Notes: generated by a model not told the origin, from the sequence alone. Counted from the stretch's first letter, positions 15,568 to 24,087 are shown. The stretch is 26,747 nt of DNA from DASRBO01 sp035653595 (GCA_035653595.1 DASRBO010000064.1:1-26747), one strand, 5' to 3'. Made by a program: numbers and translations.

Positions 15568-15792
15568 ATGAGAGGACAACTGAGGGAACCCAGGAGCACA
15601 GCGGCGGGGGAGCTTCCCCGGCTGCTCAACGTCGAGGAGGTGGCCGAGGTGCTCGGCGTGAACGTCCGCCACGTCCGACGGCTGGTCTTCGAGCGCCGCA
15701 TTCCCTACGTGAAGTGGGGCCGGCTGGTGCGCTTCGACCCCAGGGAGATCGACCGCTGGCTGCGGGACAGGGCGGCCGCACCAGCCTTCTGA
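15568..15792 (+). CDS. Excisionase-family helix-turn-helix protein
   Basis: A small MerR/excisionase-like DNA-binding protein. RLLNVEEVAEVLGVNVRHVRRLVFERRIPYVKWGRLVRF is the winged helix-turn-helix, and DPREIDRWLRD is the usual ending of the excisionase (HTH_17) family. It follows int closely and most likely sets the direction of recombination. The start is uncertain: ATG 15568 gives 74 residues, whereas GTG 15523 overlaps the int stop by 4 bases and gives 89 residues; neither has a good Shine-Dalgarno, and the domain itself starts near base 15618. Confidence 0.82.
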   Translation: MRGQLREPRSTAAGELPRLLNVEEVAEVLGVNVRHVRRLVFERRIPYVKWGRLVRFDPREIDRWLRDRAAAPAF

Positions 15793-15795
15793 GCG

Positions 15796-17021
15796 TCAGA
15801 CCGGGAGCAGGTCCTCCAGCTGCGGCTGCACCACCAGGTCAGCGAGGTCGGCGGCGGCGGAGCCCGCCACCCATCCGCCCCGGTCGCTGACCGGGATGCG
15901 CTGGTGCACCAGCCCAGGGAAGAGCTGGGCCACGGCCGCTTCTACCTCGTCGCTCTGGCGGGCGAGGACGGGAAGCAGGCTGCGCCCGTGCTCGCGGTCG
16001 GCCTCTACGAGGGCGGCCTCGGCGGCCTCCCGGAGCCGGGCCCCGATCCGGTTGGCGTAGGCGACCAGGAACGACCGACGGAAGGAGGGCCGCCGGGCCC
16101 GCGTGGCGAGGGCGCCCGACCCCGCCTCCTTGGCCGCCGCGGTCATGCGGTCGGTGGCATGCACCAGGAGGGCGGTGAAGAGGAGCTCGACGGCGTCGAG
16201 GTCCTCGGGACGGCCAACCAGGGTGACGAGGCCGAGTTCAGACGACACCACCGCCCGGCAGCGGTTGGCCGAAGCGACGGCTCCGGCCGCAGGGCCTTGG
16301 CCTGCAGGTACGGGTCGTCGAGCCACAGGCGCCGGGCCTCGAGCGGGCAGGCCTCACTGGCGTGGCCCTCGATGGCCAGGTGGTCGAGGGAGTGACGGGC
16401 CATGAGGGCCTGAGCCTTGGCCAGGCAGGCTTCGGCTTCCTGGGAGAACTCGGTCGACTCGGCCTTGGCCAGCAGCGCCCGCACCCGGGCCAACAGGCGC
16501 TCGTCCACCCCTGGCGCAGCCCCCCGTCGGACGGCGCCGAGGTCAGGCAGCGGAGGCAGGTGCGCCATCACCGCCAGGGCGCCCACCGCCGCGGCGACCG
16601 TCGCGGGCCAGGACTCGGTGTTGGTGGGTTCCACGGCGGCTGGTGCTCCGTCAACCAGCCCGCCTACGAGGTCGGCGGCAGCGGCGCCCGCCCGGCGGCG
16701 GGCCACCCGGGCCATCTCGTCTGTGTGCCAGCCGTGGCGGAGCGCTGCCCGGTGGACCTGGGCCAGCCACGACTGCAGCCGTGGAACGACGCGGGTCCGG
16801 ATCGTGGCGTCGCGCTCGACCAGCATGGCCAGCTGCGGCGCCTTGGCCGGATCGTCGGCCTGGATGGCGGCCTCGATGGCCAGGTCGATCATGAGGTCGA
16901 CGCCTTCCTCGTGCCAGCCGTGCTGAGCACGGGGAGGTCCGTAGCCGTCCTGGGTGGCTCGGCGCCTCTCCTGGCGCTTGGCCTGCTTCATCCGGCGCCG
17001 CTGCTTGTTGTTGATCCCCAC
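15796..17021 (-). pseudogene. DUF2786-type protein gene, broken by one-base frameshift
   Basis: Two minus-strand frames join into one family-like protein of about 408 residues. The first part begins VGINNKQRRRMKQAKRQERRR (GTG at 17021) and contains the DUF2786 core LARVRALLAKAESTEFSQEAEACLAKAQALM. The second frame resumes with VASANRCRAVVSSELGLVTLVG, which is the expected next conserved block (DUF7168-like region). The switch lies at about 16285-16292, where one base appears to be missing in the CTGCGGCC stretch on the minus strand; restoring it gives exactly 409 codons. Either a true lesion or a sequencing error. The family's function is unknown; members often occur on actinobacterial mobile elements. 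Confidence 0.75.
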
Positions 17022-17182
17022 TCGGCGAGTCTGACGGCGCCGCTGGGGCGGGCGGTGGATACCCGTCAGCGGATCCCGGGGGCCCGGGGAACTGGGCGGC
17101 GATGGTCCACACCTCCTCTTGCGGACGAGCTGACCCGAGTGGCTAGAGCCCCGCGCCACACCCGCCAACCCGGCCTACTCAC

Positions 17183-17209
17183 CAACTTCTTCAACTTCTC
17201 CGCGAAGTT
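17183..17209. other. Repeat cluster upstream of relaxase, candidate oriT
   Basis: CAACTTCT occurs twice, at 17183-17190 and 17192-17199, and the second copy leads into an inverted repeat AACTTC (17193-17198) with GAAGTT (17204-17209) around TCCGC. MobF relaxases commonly nick next to an inverted repeat near their own gene, and this lies 76 bases before the relaxase start in a 264-base intergenic gap. The nick-site role is inference only. Confidence 0.35.
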
Positions 17210-17285
17210 CCCGGCCCCAGCGGCCTAGTTCCCACATAGCTCGCTCTCTCCAACAGACAGGTGCATTGGGTCCCGGGGGACGCCC

Positions 17286-19925
17286 GTGCTGCGGGTGACC
17301 ACCATCAAGGCCGGCGGGGACTCCATCGCCCGCGTCGTCGAGTACTACGAGTCCCTGGCCCGCCAGCCGGCCAAGGCGGGCTCGGCTGGACGCGGGCCGA
17401 TCGACTATTACGTCGACGAGAACGAGCCTCCGGGGCTGTGGTGGGGTCGGGGCGCCGAGGCGGTCGGTTTGGGTGGCGAGGTCGAAGCCGAACAGCTCGG
17501 CCGCATGCTCGTCGCCCACCATCCGTTCACCGCAGAGCGGGTGGGCCGGGGCTTCGGGGAGCGTTCGGCCCGCGCCTTCGACGCCACCTTCTCGGCTCCC
17601 AAGTCGGTCTCCGTGCTCTGGGCGCTGGCCGAGGACCCCTGGACCCGCGCCGAGGTCGCCGCCGCCCACGACGACGCCGTCACCTCCGCGCTGTCCTGGA
17701 TCGAAAGACACGGCGCGCTGACCCGCCGGGGACGCGATGGGGTGGACCAGGTGCCGACCCGGGGCCTCACGGTGGCGCTGTTCCGCCAGCACACCAGCCG
17801 GGCCGCCGATCCCCAGCTGCACACCCATGCCATCGTCTGGTCCAAGGTGCAGAACGCCGGCGGGACCTGGCTGGCCCTCGACGCCCGGTTCCTCAAGTAC
17901 CAGCAGCGCTCGGCCGGCTACGTGTACCAGGCGGCCCTGCGTGCAGAGCTCATCTCTCGGCTGGGGGTGTCCTGGGAACCCGTCGCCGACAGCGACATCC
18001 CCGAGATCGCCGGCATCCCGGAGGGACTGCGGGAGTGCTTCAGCGCCCGCGCCGTACAGGTCGAGGCCCGGTTCCGTGAGTACGTCCGCACCTGGGTGGC
18101 CGACCACGACGGAGCTGATCCCTCTCCCGCCACCCTGTACCGCCTCGAGCGCCTGGCCGCCGAGCACTCCCGGCCGGGCAAGGGGACCGTCCGGGCGCCG
18201 GAGGAGCTGCGGGCCGCCTGGGCGGGACGGGCCCGGGACGCCGGGTTCGGTCCCGTGAGCGTTCCCGTTTCCGTCCCGGATCCGTCCCGGGGGAATCCCG
18301 TGGACGAGGAGGCCCTGGTCAGCGAGGCCCTGGCCCGGGTGGCCCAGCGCTCGTCCACCTGGTTGCGTGCCGACCTGGCCCGGGAGATCGCCATACTCCT
18401 GCCGGCTGACGGCGCCGGGAACGGGACGGCAGTGGTCACGCTGGTCGACCACCTGGCTGAGCAGGCCGCATCCCGCTGCGTCGAGTTGTATCCCGGCGTC
18501 GTCCCGGGACGCGAGCCCGGCTCCGGGGTGCACGTCACCGACCGAAGGCTCTCCTCCCGGGCCGTGCTCGACCAGGAAGCCCGCCTCCTCGGGTGGGCCC
18601 GCTCGGCCGTCGGCGCGGGACACCTCGACCCCGAGCCCCCTTGGAGCCTGAGCGGCGCCCAGGCGGCCGCCGGCGGCGCGGTGTCCGGGTCCGCCGGGCT
18701 GGTCCTGGTCTCAGGTCCGGCCGGGGCCGGCAAGACCACCGCGCTGCGCACGGCCGTCGAGCAGCTCGCAGGCCAGGGCCGGGCCGTCCTCGGCCTGGCG
18801 CCCTCCGGCAAGGCGGCCGATGTCCTGGCGGCCGAGGCGGGCTGTCCTGCCATGACCCTGGCCAAGCTGTTGGAGCCCCGGACGGACCTGCCCCCGGCGG
18901 GGACCACCGTGATCCTGGACGAGGCCGGCATGGCGTCGAGCGAGGACCTCGACAGGCTGGTCGGCTTGGTTCGTGCCCAGGGCTGGCGCCTGGTGGCGGT
19001 GGGCGACGGCTTCCAGCTGCCGGCGGTGGGCCGGGGCGGCATGTTCGGCTACTGGTGCGCGACCCTGCCCACCATCGGGTTGGACCAGGTCCGCCGGTTC
19101 GAGAACGCCTGGGAGGCCGATGCCAGCCTCCGGCTGCGGGCCGGGGACGAAAGCGTCGCCGAGGTCTACGCCCGCCACGGCCGGGTGAAGGGGGCACACC
19201 CCGCAATGGCGGCCGAGCGAGTAGCCCGGCGTCATCACGCGCTGACGGCGGAGGGCGGAAGCGTGGCGATCACCACCGCCAGCGCCGAGGTGGCCCGGGA
19301 TATCAACCGGGCCATCCAGCACGAACTGGGCCACTGGCGGAGCGGCGTCGGCGTTCGGTTGCATGACGGCACCGAGGTCTTCGCCGGCGATACCGTCGCC
19401 ACTCGCCACAACGACCGCCGCCTGGTCGCCTCGCAAGGGGCGTCGGTACGCAACCGCCAGACCTGGACGGTGGAGGAGGTCCGACCAGACGGAGGCCTCG
19501 TCGTCCGCCACCCGAAACGCGGCGAGGTCGTCCTGCCCGTTTCGCATGCGTCCCGGCACGTCGAGCTGGGCTGGGCGGTGACCGGCTACGGGAACCAAGG
19601 CGTCACGGTCGACCACGGCATATGCGTGATCGAGCCGACCACCTCGCGGGCCGGCGCCTACGTGGGCATGACGAGAGGGCGCAGGACCAATACCGCGTTT
19701 GTACTCGACCGTTCGGGTGTGGCCGATCCCGCCGAGGCGCTGGCCGGAGTCATCCGTCGCCCGGCCAACGGCGTCACCGCCCACGCCACACGCGACAAGC
19801 TCCGCGGCCAACCCGTCATAGAGCCACGACCGGTCGACGAGACCGACCCGGCCCAGAGGCTGGCCGCACGGCTCAACCACCTCCAGTGTCAGCCACCGCC
19901 GTCACGTCGCCCTGTCAGCCGCTAG
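17286..19925 (+). CDS. MobF (TrwC/TraI-type) conjugative relaxase with helicase domain
   Basis: An 879-residue protein. The N-terminal relaxase domain has paired tyrosines (EYYES, residues 20-21), AFDATFSAPKSVSVLWAL near residue 97, and the metal-binding three-histidine site with DPQLHTHAIVW near residue 176. The C-terminal SF1 helicase domain has Walker A GPAGAGKTTALR near residue 477, Walker B VILDEAGM near residue 541, VGDGFQLPAVG, and the late motif GYGNQGVTVDH with YVGMTRGR. It would nick one strand at oriT, stay bound to the 5' end and unwind the DNA for transfer. It is shorter than F TraI but usual for actinobacterial MobF proteins. Start GTG 17286 has no clear Shine-Dalgarno; GTG 17295 is possible. 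Confidence 0.93.
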   Translation: MLRVTTIKAGGDSIARVVEYYESLARQPAKAGSAGRGPIDYYVDENEPPGLWWGRGAEAVGLGGEVEAEQLGRMLVAHHPFTAERVGRGFGERSARAFDATFSAPKSVSVLWALAEDPWTRAEVAAAHDDAVTSALSWIERHGALTRRGRDGVDQVPTRGLTVALFRQHTSRAADPQLHTHAIVWSKVQNAGGTWLALDARFLKYQQRSAGYVYQAALRAELISRLGVSWEPVADSDIPEIAGIPEGLRECFSARAVQVEARFREYVRTWVADHDGADPSPATLYRLERLAAEHSRPGKGTVRAPEELRAAWAGRARDAGFGPVSVPVSVPDPSRGNPVDEEALVSEALARVAQRSSTWLRADLAREIAILLPADGAGNGTAVVTLVDHLAEQAASRCVELYPGVVPGREPGSGVHVTDRRLSSRAVLDQEARLLGWARSAVGAGHLDPEPPWSLSGAQAAAGGAVSGSAGLVLVSGPAGAGKTTALRTAVEQLAGQGRAVLGLAPSGKAADVLAAEAGCPAMTLAKLLEPRTDLPPAGTTVILDEAGMASSEDLDRLVGLVRAQGWRLVAVGDGFQLPAVGRGGMFGYWCATLPTIGLDQVRRFENAWEADASLRLRAGDESVAEVYARHGRVKGAHPAMAAERVARRHHALTAEGGSVAITTASAEVARDINRAIQHELGHWRSGVGVRLHDGTEVFAGDTVATRHNDRRLVASQGASVRNRQTWTVEEVRPDGGLVVRHPKRGEVVLPVSHASRHVELGWAVTGYGNQGVTVDHGICVIEPTTSRAGAYVGMTRGRRTNTAFVLDRSGVADPAEALAGVIRRPANGVTAHATRDKLRGQPVIEPRPVDETDPAQRLAARLNHLQCQPPPSRRPVSR

Positions 19926-20120
19926 CGCGCGCACGTTTGGGGGCGCTTGGCGAACTTGGCACGGCTCGATCGACGCTGCCGCCGGGTGCCCATCTATCCG
20001 GCGGAGTGGGGCAGGCTCCCACCCCGGACGGGTCCGCGAATAGGGGGCATCTCTATCCGGCCAGATCGGCAGCGGACCCCGAGCGATATCCGGCATTTAG
20101 CGTGGCTACTACCTCTGTCT

Positions 20121-20142
20121 GTGCTGTATAGTAGTGCTGTAT
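20121..20142 (+). promoter_or_regulatory. vapBC promoter and probable autoregulatory operator
   Basis: A -10-like TATAGT (20127-20132) ends 8 bases before the vapB ATG (20141), which would start the mRNA at or within a base or two of the ATG, a leaderless transcript. The direct repeat GTGCTGTAT (20121-20129 and 20134-20142) brackets this -10, and ACTAC (20107-20112 region) mirrors GTAGT (20131-20135). Such repeats are what VapBC complexes bind to repress themselves. No good -35 is seen. Confidence 0.45.
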
Positions 20143-20359
20143 GCCTGCCACTCGCACCCAGATCTACCTCAGCGAAGACCAGCGGCAACGTATTGACGAG
20201 ATGGCAAAGGCAGAGGGAGTGACCATGGCTGAGGTTGTACGCCGGGCGCTGGAGAAGTACCTGCCGGCCGAGACCGACCCGGCCGGGGCGCTTCAGGCAA
20301 CCTTCGGTGCGGATCCCGAGGCCAAGGCCCCCGATCGGGGCGAATGGGACCGTGGCTGA
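20141..20359 (+). CDS. vapB: VapB-type ribbon-helix-helix antitoxin
   Basis: A 72-residue antitoxin. TRQIYL-like strand (TRTQIYLSEDQ, residues 4-14) and the helices RQRIDEMAKAEG and MAEVVRRALEKYL form the ribbon-helix-helix DNA-binding part; the acidic C-terminal third (ETDPAGALQATFG, then EAKAPDRGEWD) is the segment that normally covers the toxin. It should bind VapC and repress its own promoter. There is no Shine-Dalgarno, which agrees with a leaderless mRNA. Its stop lies 8 bases inside vapC. Confidence 0.85.
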   Translation: MPATRTQIYLSEDQRQRIDEMAKAEGVTMAEVVRRALEKYLPAETDPAGALQATFGADPEAKAPDRGEWDRG

Positions 20360-20699
20360 CGTCCTGGTCGACACCGACATCTTCATCGATCACATCCGCG
20401 GCCACGCCTCGCTCGAGCCCGGTCGCCACCGAGTCCACTACTCGGTGATCACCCGAGCCGAGCTGTTCGCCGGGACCTCTGCCAGCGATGCTGTGACCCG
20501 TCTCCTCGGTCCGTTTCGTGAGGTAGAGGTTGATCGGTCCATTGCTGAGCGAGCCGGACGCATCCGCCGCGAGGTCGGGATCCCAATGGCCGACGCGCTG
20601 ATAGCAGCGACGGCGGTGGAGCGCCACCTGAGCTTGGCCACGAGGAACACTCGCCACTTCGAGGCGGTGAGGGGCCTGCGGCTTCGAGCCCTGAGCTGA
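20352..20699 (+). CDS. vapC: VapC-type PIN-domain ribonuclease toxin
   Basis: A 115-residue PIN-domain toxin. Acidic active-site residues are the Asp in VLVDTDIFIDH (residue about 7), the Glu in ITRAELFAG (about residue 38) and the Asp in IPMADALIAATA (about residue 81), followed by LATRNTRHFEAV, the usual last motif. VapC toxins cut tRNA or rRNA with Mg2+ or Mn2+. GTG 20352 is used because the domain starts directly after it and it overlaps the vapB frame by 8 bases, giving coupled translation. All key residues are intact. It probably stabilises the mobile element. Confidence 0.9.
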   Translation: MADVLVDTDIFIDHIRGHASLEPGRHRVHYSVITRAELFAGTSASDAVTRLLGPFREVEVDRSIAERAGRIRREVGIPMADALIAATAVERHLSLATRNTRHFEAVRGLRLRALS

Positions 20700-20831
20700 C
20701 GCTCTGAGCTGCCGGTAGCGGATGGGCCGGTCACGAGCGGGTGACGGGGCTGTTCGGGCACCGGGGCGTGTGGTCGTCAGCGTCTAGCCTCCTCTGCCCT
20801 AGCTGCGACGGGGACCTGGGGGTGCAACCCG

Positions 20832-21065
20832 ATGAGCAATATGGCTGTCAGTTGGAAGTTCTCTGCGGGGATGGCGGGCGGCTGGCTGCTCATCGCTGCG
20901 CTTGACATGGTGGCGGATTTGAACGTCGCCACGCGGCTCGCTGCAGCTTTTGCGTGTCTGATCGCCGTCGTATTTGCGTTTCAGGCTGGCGCTCGCCTTG
21001 GCCATGCCGGTCTGTCACCGAAGGCGCGGAAGGTGGTCGGGGTCCGGAGTCGCTACGAACTCTGA
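20832..21065 (+). CDS. Small two-segment membrane protein, unknown function
   Basis: A 77-residue protein with two likely membrane helices, AGMAGGWLLIAALDMVADL (about residues 13-31) and ATRLAAAFACLIAVVFAFQAG (about residues 33-53), and a basic C-terminus. A G-rich stretch (GGGGG at 20818-20822) stands about 9 bases before the ATG and could act as the ribosome binding site. No family recognised. The reading is supported by hydrophobic pattern only, so it is moderately sure. Confidence 0.45.
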   Translation: MSNMAVSWKFSAGMAGGWLLIAALDMVADLNVATRLAAAFACLIAVVFAFQAGARLGHAGLSPKARKVVGVRSRYEL

Positions 21066-21304
21066 GTCGCTTTCGACCACTCCAACGTGCCGATCTCCGT
21101 CGGGTCAGCCGGCGGGACTACCGCTCGGAAATCCCGCGGCACCGGTGATACCGCGCATCACCGCGACCCGGCGGTCGGGCGAGGTGGGGTTGCTGGGCGG
21201 GGAGCGCGGTTAGGGGACAAGCGCCGAACCCGCCATATTCACAAGAGCGTCAAGGGGCGAAATCGACTGGACAGCGCAACGCCTCCGCTAAAGGCTCTAA
21301 GTTC

Positions 21305-22492
21305 ATGGTGGGGGTAGGCAGCGGAGCGGCGGTCGGCGTGGTCCTTGCCAACTCACCGCCGGTCTCGGATGCCGAACTGTCCCGCCTGCACGCCCTGGCC
21401 TTCGGTGAGCCGGCGATCGAGCGACACTGGTCCCGCCAGCTGATGGGCCACAGCCTGGGCTGGGTGTGTGCCTTCGAGGGACCGGAGCTGGTCGGATTCG
21501 TCAACCTGGCGTGGGACGGGGACCTCCATGCCTTCCTGCTTGACACGGTCGTGCGGCCCGACCGCCAGCGTCGTGGTATAGGCACCGCTCTGGTGCGAAC
21601 GGCTCGTACCCTTGCTCAAGAGGCGGGCTGTCGGTGTGTCCATGTGGACACCAGCGCCGAGCTGCTCGACTTCTATCTCGCCACGGGTGACATGGAGCCG
21701 GCGGCGGCCGCTGTGGCCAGCTTCGGGACGCTCGCCGGATCGACACCCGGGGTGGTCCGCGTGGGTGACACCGTGCGGCGACCGTGGGGTCCGTGGGTGC
21801 CGACTACTCGGGCCCTGCTTGCCCACCTGGAGGCAGAGGGCTTCCCCGCGCCACGCCATCGGGGGGTCGACGAGGATGACCGTGAGGTTCTCACCTGGGT
21901 TCGGGGCGCGCCCAGCTGGTTGGAGCACGCCCGTCACTGGGGATCGCCGGAACGTCTGGCCGAGGCCGGTCGGCTGGTGCGCCGGCTGCATGACGCCCTC
22001 GATCGCTTCGAGGTCCCTGATGGCGCGGTCTGGCGTGGGGGTTGGGACCGACCAGAGGACGGACATGGCCCCATCTGCCATCACGACCTGGCCCCCTGGA
22101 ACGTGGTGATCGGACCAACCGGAGAGCTCAGCGTCATCGACTGGGACGGCGCGGGTCCCGGGGACCGCATGGCGGAGCTGGCCTACGCCGCTTGTGGCTT
22201 TGTGCCGGTCAAGGGCGACGCGAAATGCTTCGAGCTGGGCTGGATCCGGCCACCGGACCGCGTGAGCCGACTCGAGGCCTTCCGGCGCGGCTATGGCCTG
22301 GGCGATGCCGACCGTGCGGAGCTCGCTGATGCGATCGTCACTTCTGTTCGTAGCGGCGCCGCCTTCGGGGAGCAGATGCACGCCGAAGGGCGGGAGCCGT
22401 GGGCCTCGATCTGGGCGGAGGACATGGGTGCTGCTGATCGAGCCGATGTCTCCCTGGCCGAGCATGTGGCGTCGGAGTGGCGAGCGAAATAG
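21305..22492 (+). CDS. GNAT acetyltransferase fused to APH-type phosphotransferase
   Basis: A 395-residue two-domain protein. Residues about 10-140 are a GNAT N-acetyltransferase: FVNLAWDGDLHAFLLDTVV, then the acetyl-CoA loop RPDRQRRGIGTALV, and DFYLATGD at the end of the fold. Residues about 150-395 are an aminoglycoside/choline-kinase-like domain: VVRVGDTVRRPWGPW at its start, the catalytic HHDLAPWN (about residue 260) and the metal-binding Asp of VIDWDGAGPGDR. The order recalls AAC(6')-APH(2''), but the sequences look like general actinobacterial families, so drug resistance is not implied. The start is uncertain: a weak AAAGG (21290-21294) lies before ATG 21305, and GTG 21338 is possible. 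The stop TAG is the end of the ISL3 target duplication. Confidence 0.85.
   Translation: MVGVGSGAAVGVVLANSPPVSDAELSRLHALAFGEPAIERHWSRQLMGHSLGWVCAFEGPELVGFVNLAWDGDLHAFLLDTVVRPDRQRRGIGTALVRTARTLAQEAGCRCVHVDTSAELLDFYLATGDMEPAAAAVASFGTLAGSTPGVVRVGDTVRRPWGPWVPTTRALLAHLEAEGFPAPRHRGVDEDDREVLTWVRGAPSWLEHARHWGSPERLAEAGRLVRRLHDALDRFEVPDGAVWRGGWDRPEDGHGPICHHDLAPWNVVIGPTGELSVIDWDGAGPGDRMAELAYAACGFVPVKGDAKCFELGWIRPPDRVSRLEAFRRGYGLGDADRAELADAIVTSVRSGAAFGEQMHAEGREPWASIWAEDMGAADRADVSLAEHVASEWRAK
22485..22492 (+). repeat. Left copy of 8-base target-site duplication
   Basis: CGAAATAG stands directly outside the left end of the insertion sequence and is repeated directly outside the right end (24113-24120). Eight bases is the duplication length known for ISL3-family elements. 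The last three bases are the stop codon of the GNAT-APH gene. Confidence 0.9.
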
Positions 22493-22517
22493 GGGACTAC
22501 TGACGTTCTCGTGGGTC
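22493..22517 (+). repeat. Left terminal inverted repeat of ISL3 element
   Basis: It begins GGGACT and contains ACTGACG then, after three bases, TCGTGGGTC. Its inner end shares two bases with the transposase stop codon (22516-22518), so gene and repeat overlap slightly. Confidence 0.88.
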
Positions 22518-23775
22518 AGGCCGGCTGATTCCAGGGCAGCTGAGGAGCGATGCCGGCTCGATCGAGCATGATCATGACGATGAAGCTGTCGGGATCGTGG
22601 AAGCCGCGGGCGTTGGCCCGCAGCCGGCCGATGGACGCGTTATTGCTCTCCGCCACACCGTTCGTGAACCCGTACTTGAGGGTCGCCTCGATCGTCTCCC
22701 GGAAGTAGCGGATGGTGCGGGCCAGCTTCACGAAGGGATCGAGCCGTGAGCGGCTGGCATAGGCCAGCCAGCGATCAAGGGCCCGGCGGGCGGCCACCAC
22801 TCCCTTGGTGAAGACGTCCCGCAGTTCCTCCTTGAGCCGCCAGGCCCGGTGGATCCGCCGGTTGGCTGCCTCCAGGGCACGGATCTCGCTGCGCTGAGAG
22901 GCCGAGAGGTTCTCCCAGTTGCGCAGCAGGAGCCACCTCATGCCCTTGACCTGCTTGGCGGCATCTGCCACGCCAGAGCGGCGTAGGGCGTTCCACTCCT
23001 CGCGGCGGACCTCGTCGACGGCCTTGGTGGCCCAGCCCACCACGTGAAAGGTGTCCAAACAGACGACGGCGTTCTCGGCGCGTAGAGCCACCACCTCATG
23101 TATCCAGTCGGCTCCATCGGCGCTCACGAACTGAAGGGCGGCCGATCGATCCTGGCCCAGCGCGTCGAAGAAGGCGTTGACGGTGTCCTTGGAGCGGCCC
23201 TTGGCCGCCCAGACGACCTTGCCGGTGGCGTGGTTGCACACGACCGTCAACTACCTCTGGCCTTTCTTGTATTTCACCTCGTCGATGGCCACGGCGGTGA
23301 GCCCGTCCAGCAGGTCGATGCGGGACAGGGCCTCTTCTGCCACCCGGACACAGGCGTTGTTGACCGCCCGCCAGGACACCGAATGACGATCTGCCGCTTT
23401 CTGCTTGGACGAGGCGACGGCGTCGTAGACGACGAGGTCCTCGAATGCCCGGCTGAACACCGCGTGGCGGGCCCAGGGCACCGCCGCCACCGTCGGCCCG
23501 TGGACGGCACAGCGCACCCTCGGGGCCAGGCCCACCAGGGTGGTGGTGGCGTAGCCGGCATCGACGTGGCGCCAGGAGCGCTGACCGCCGCCCTGGTCGA
23601 ACCACGGGGATCGGGTCCCGCAGCGCCCGCAGCGGCCCTTCTTGCGCGCCTTCTGGCGAACCCAGACCACCAGGTCGGCCCGGGTCTCGGGGGTCTCGGG
23701 GACCAGCTCCCAGTCGATGATCACCACCGCCCGGCCCAGGGCCAGCAGCGATCTCAGTAACTTGGGGACGCGCAC
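22516..23775 (-). pseudogene. ISL3-family transposase with in-frame amber codon
   Basis: The gene spans 420 codons in one frame, with TAG at codon 175 (23251-23253). The N-terminal part has a zinc-finger-like CGRCGTRSPW and CAVHGP, then PWARHAVFSRAFEDLV, typical of ISL3. Catalytic acids fit IDEVKYKKG (first Asp), SADGADW (second Asp) and GVAESNNASI (Glu). Known relatives read Tyr at the position of the TAG, between KKGQR and LTVV, so one base change from TAC or TAT explains it. The GTG start at 23775 follows AGAGGAG. Everything downstream of the stop is well preserved, so the lesion is recent or an error. Confidence 0.88.
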
Positions 23776-24087
23776 GTCGTGCTCCTCTTGTCATCACGTC
23801 GTCGAACAACGCGAAGACTAGGAACGAGGCGGCGTGCGCCCTCATGTACAGCTTCACGACGCTCCCCGGCGGGCGCGGCCGTCAATCGACGAGCCCGGCG
23901 GGCCGAAACTTCTCCTTGACCGGGGAGCCTCGAGCCCCCGCACCCCCAACTGCCCCGCCGCCAGCCAGACCACCCCGGAGGGGGCCCCGGTCCTGCTGCC
24001 GCCGGGCCAGCCTGCGCGGGGGCAACCTCCCCCCTCAAGGACAACCCCCGCCCCGCCTACCTTTCTCAGCCGTCAGACCGGATCAGC
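23776..24087. other. 312-base non-coding stretch inside the IS, upstream of transposase
   Basis: Between the transposase start and the right inverted repeat there is no convincing gene. The DNA is rich in C runs on the plus strand and G runs on the minus strand, which reads as the transposase leader. Reading frames here are Pro/Arg/Gly-rich and look spurious. I see no clear -10/-35 pair. Confidence 0.5.

Noticed and set aside
23096..23857. A minus-strand open frame starting MKLYMRAHAASF upstream of and across the transposase
   Set aside because: It is out of frame with the transposase, which has its own Shine-Dalgarno and matches ISL3 motifs; after about 30 residues it is Gly/Arg-rich shadow sequence.
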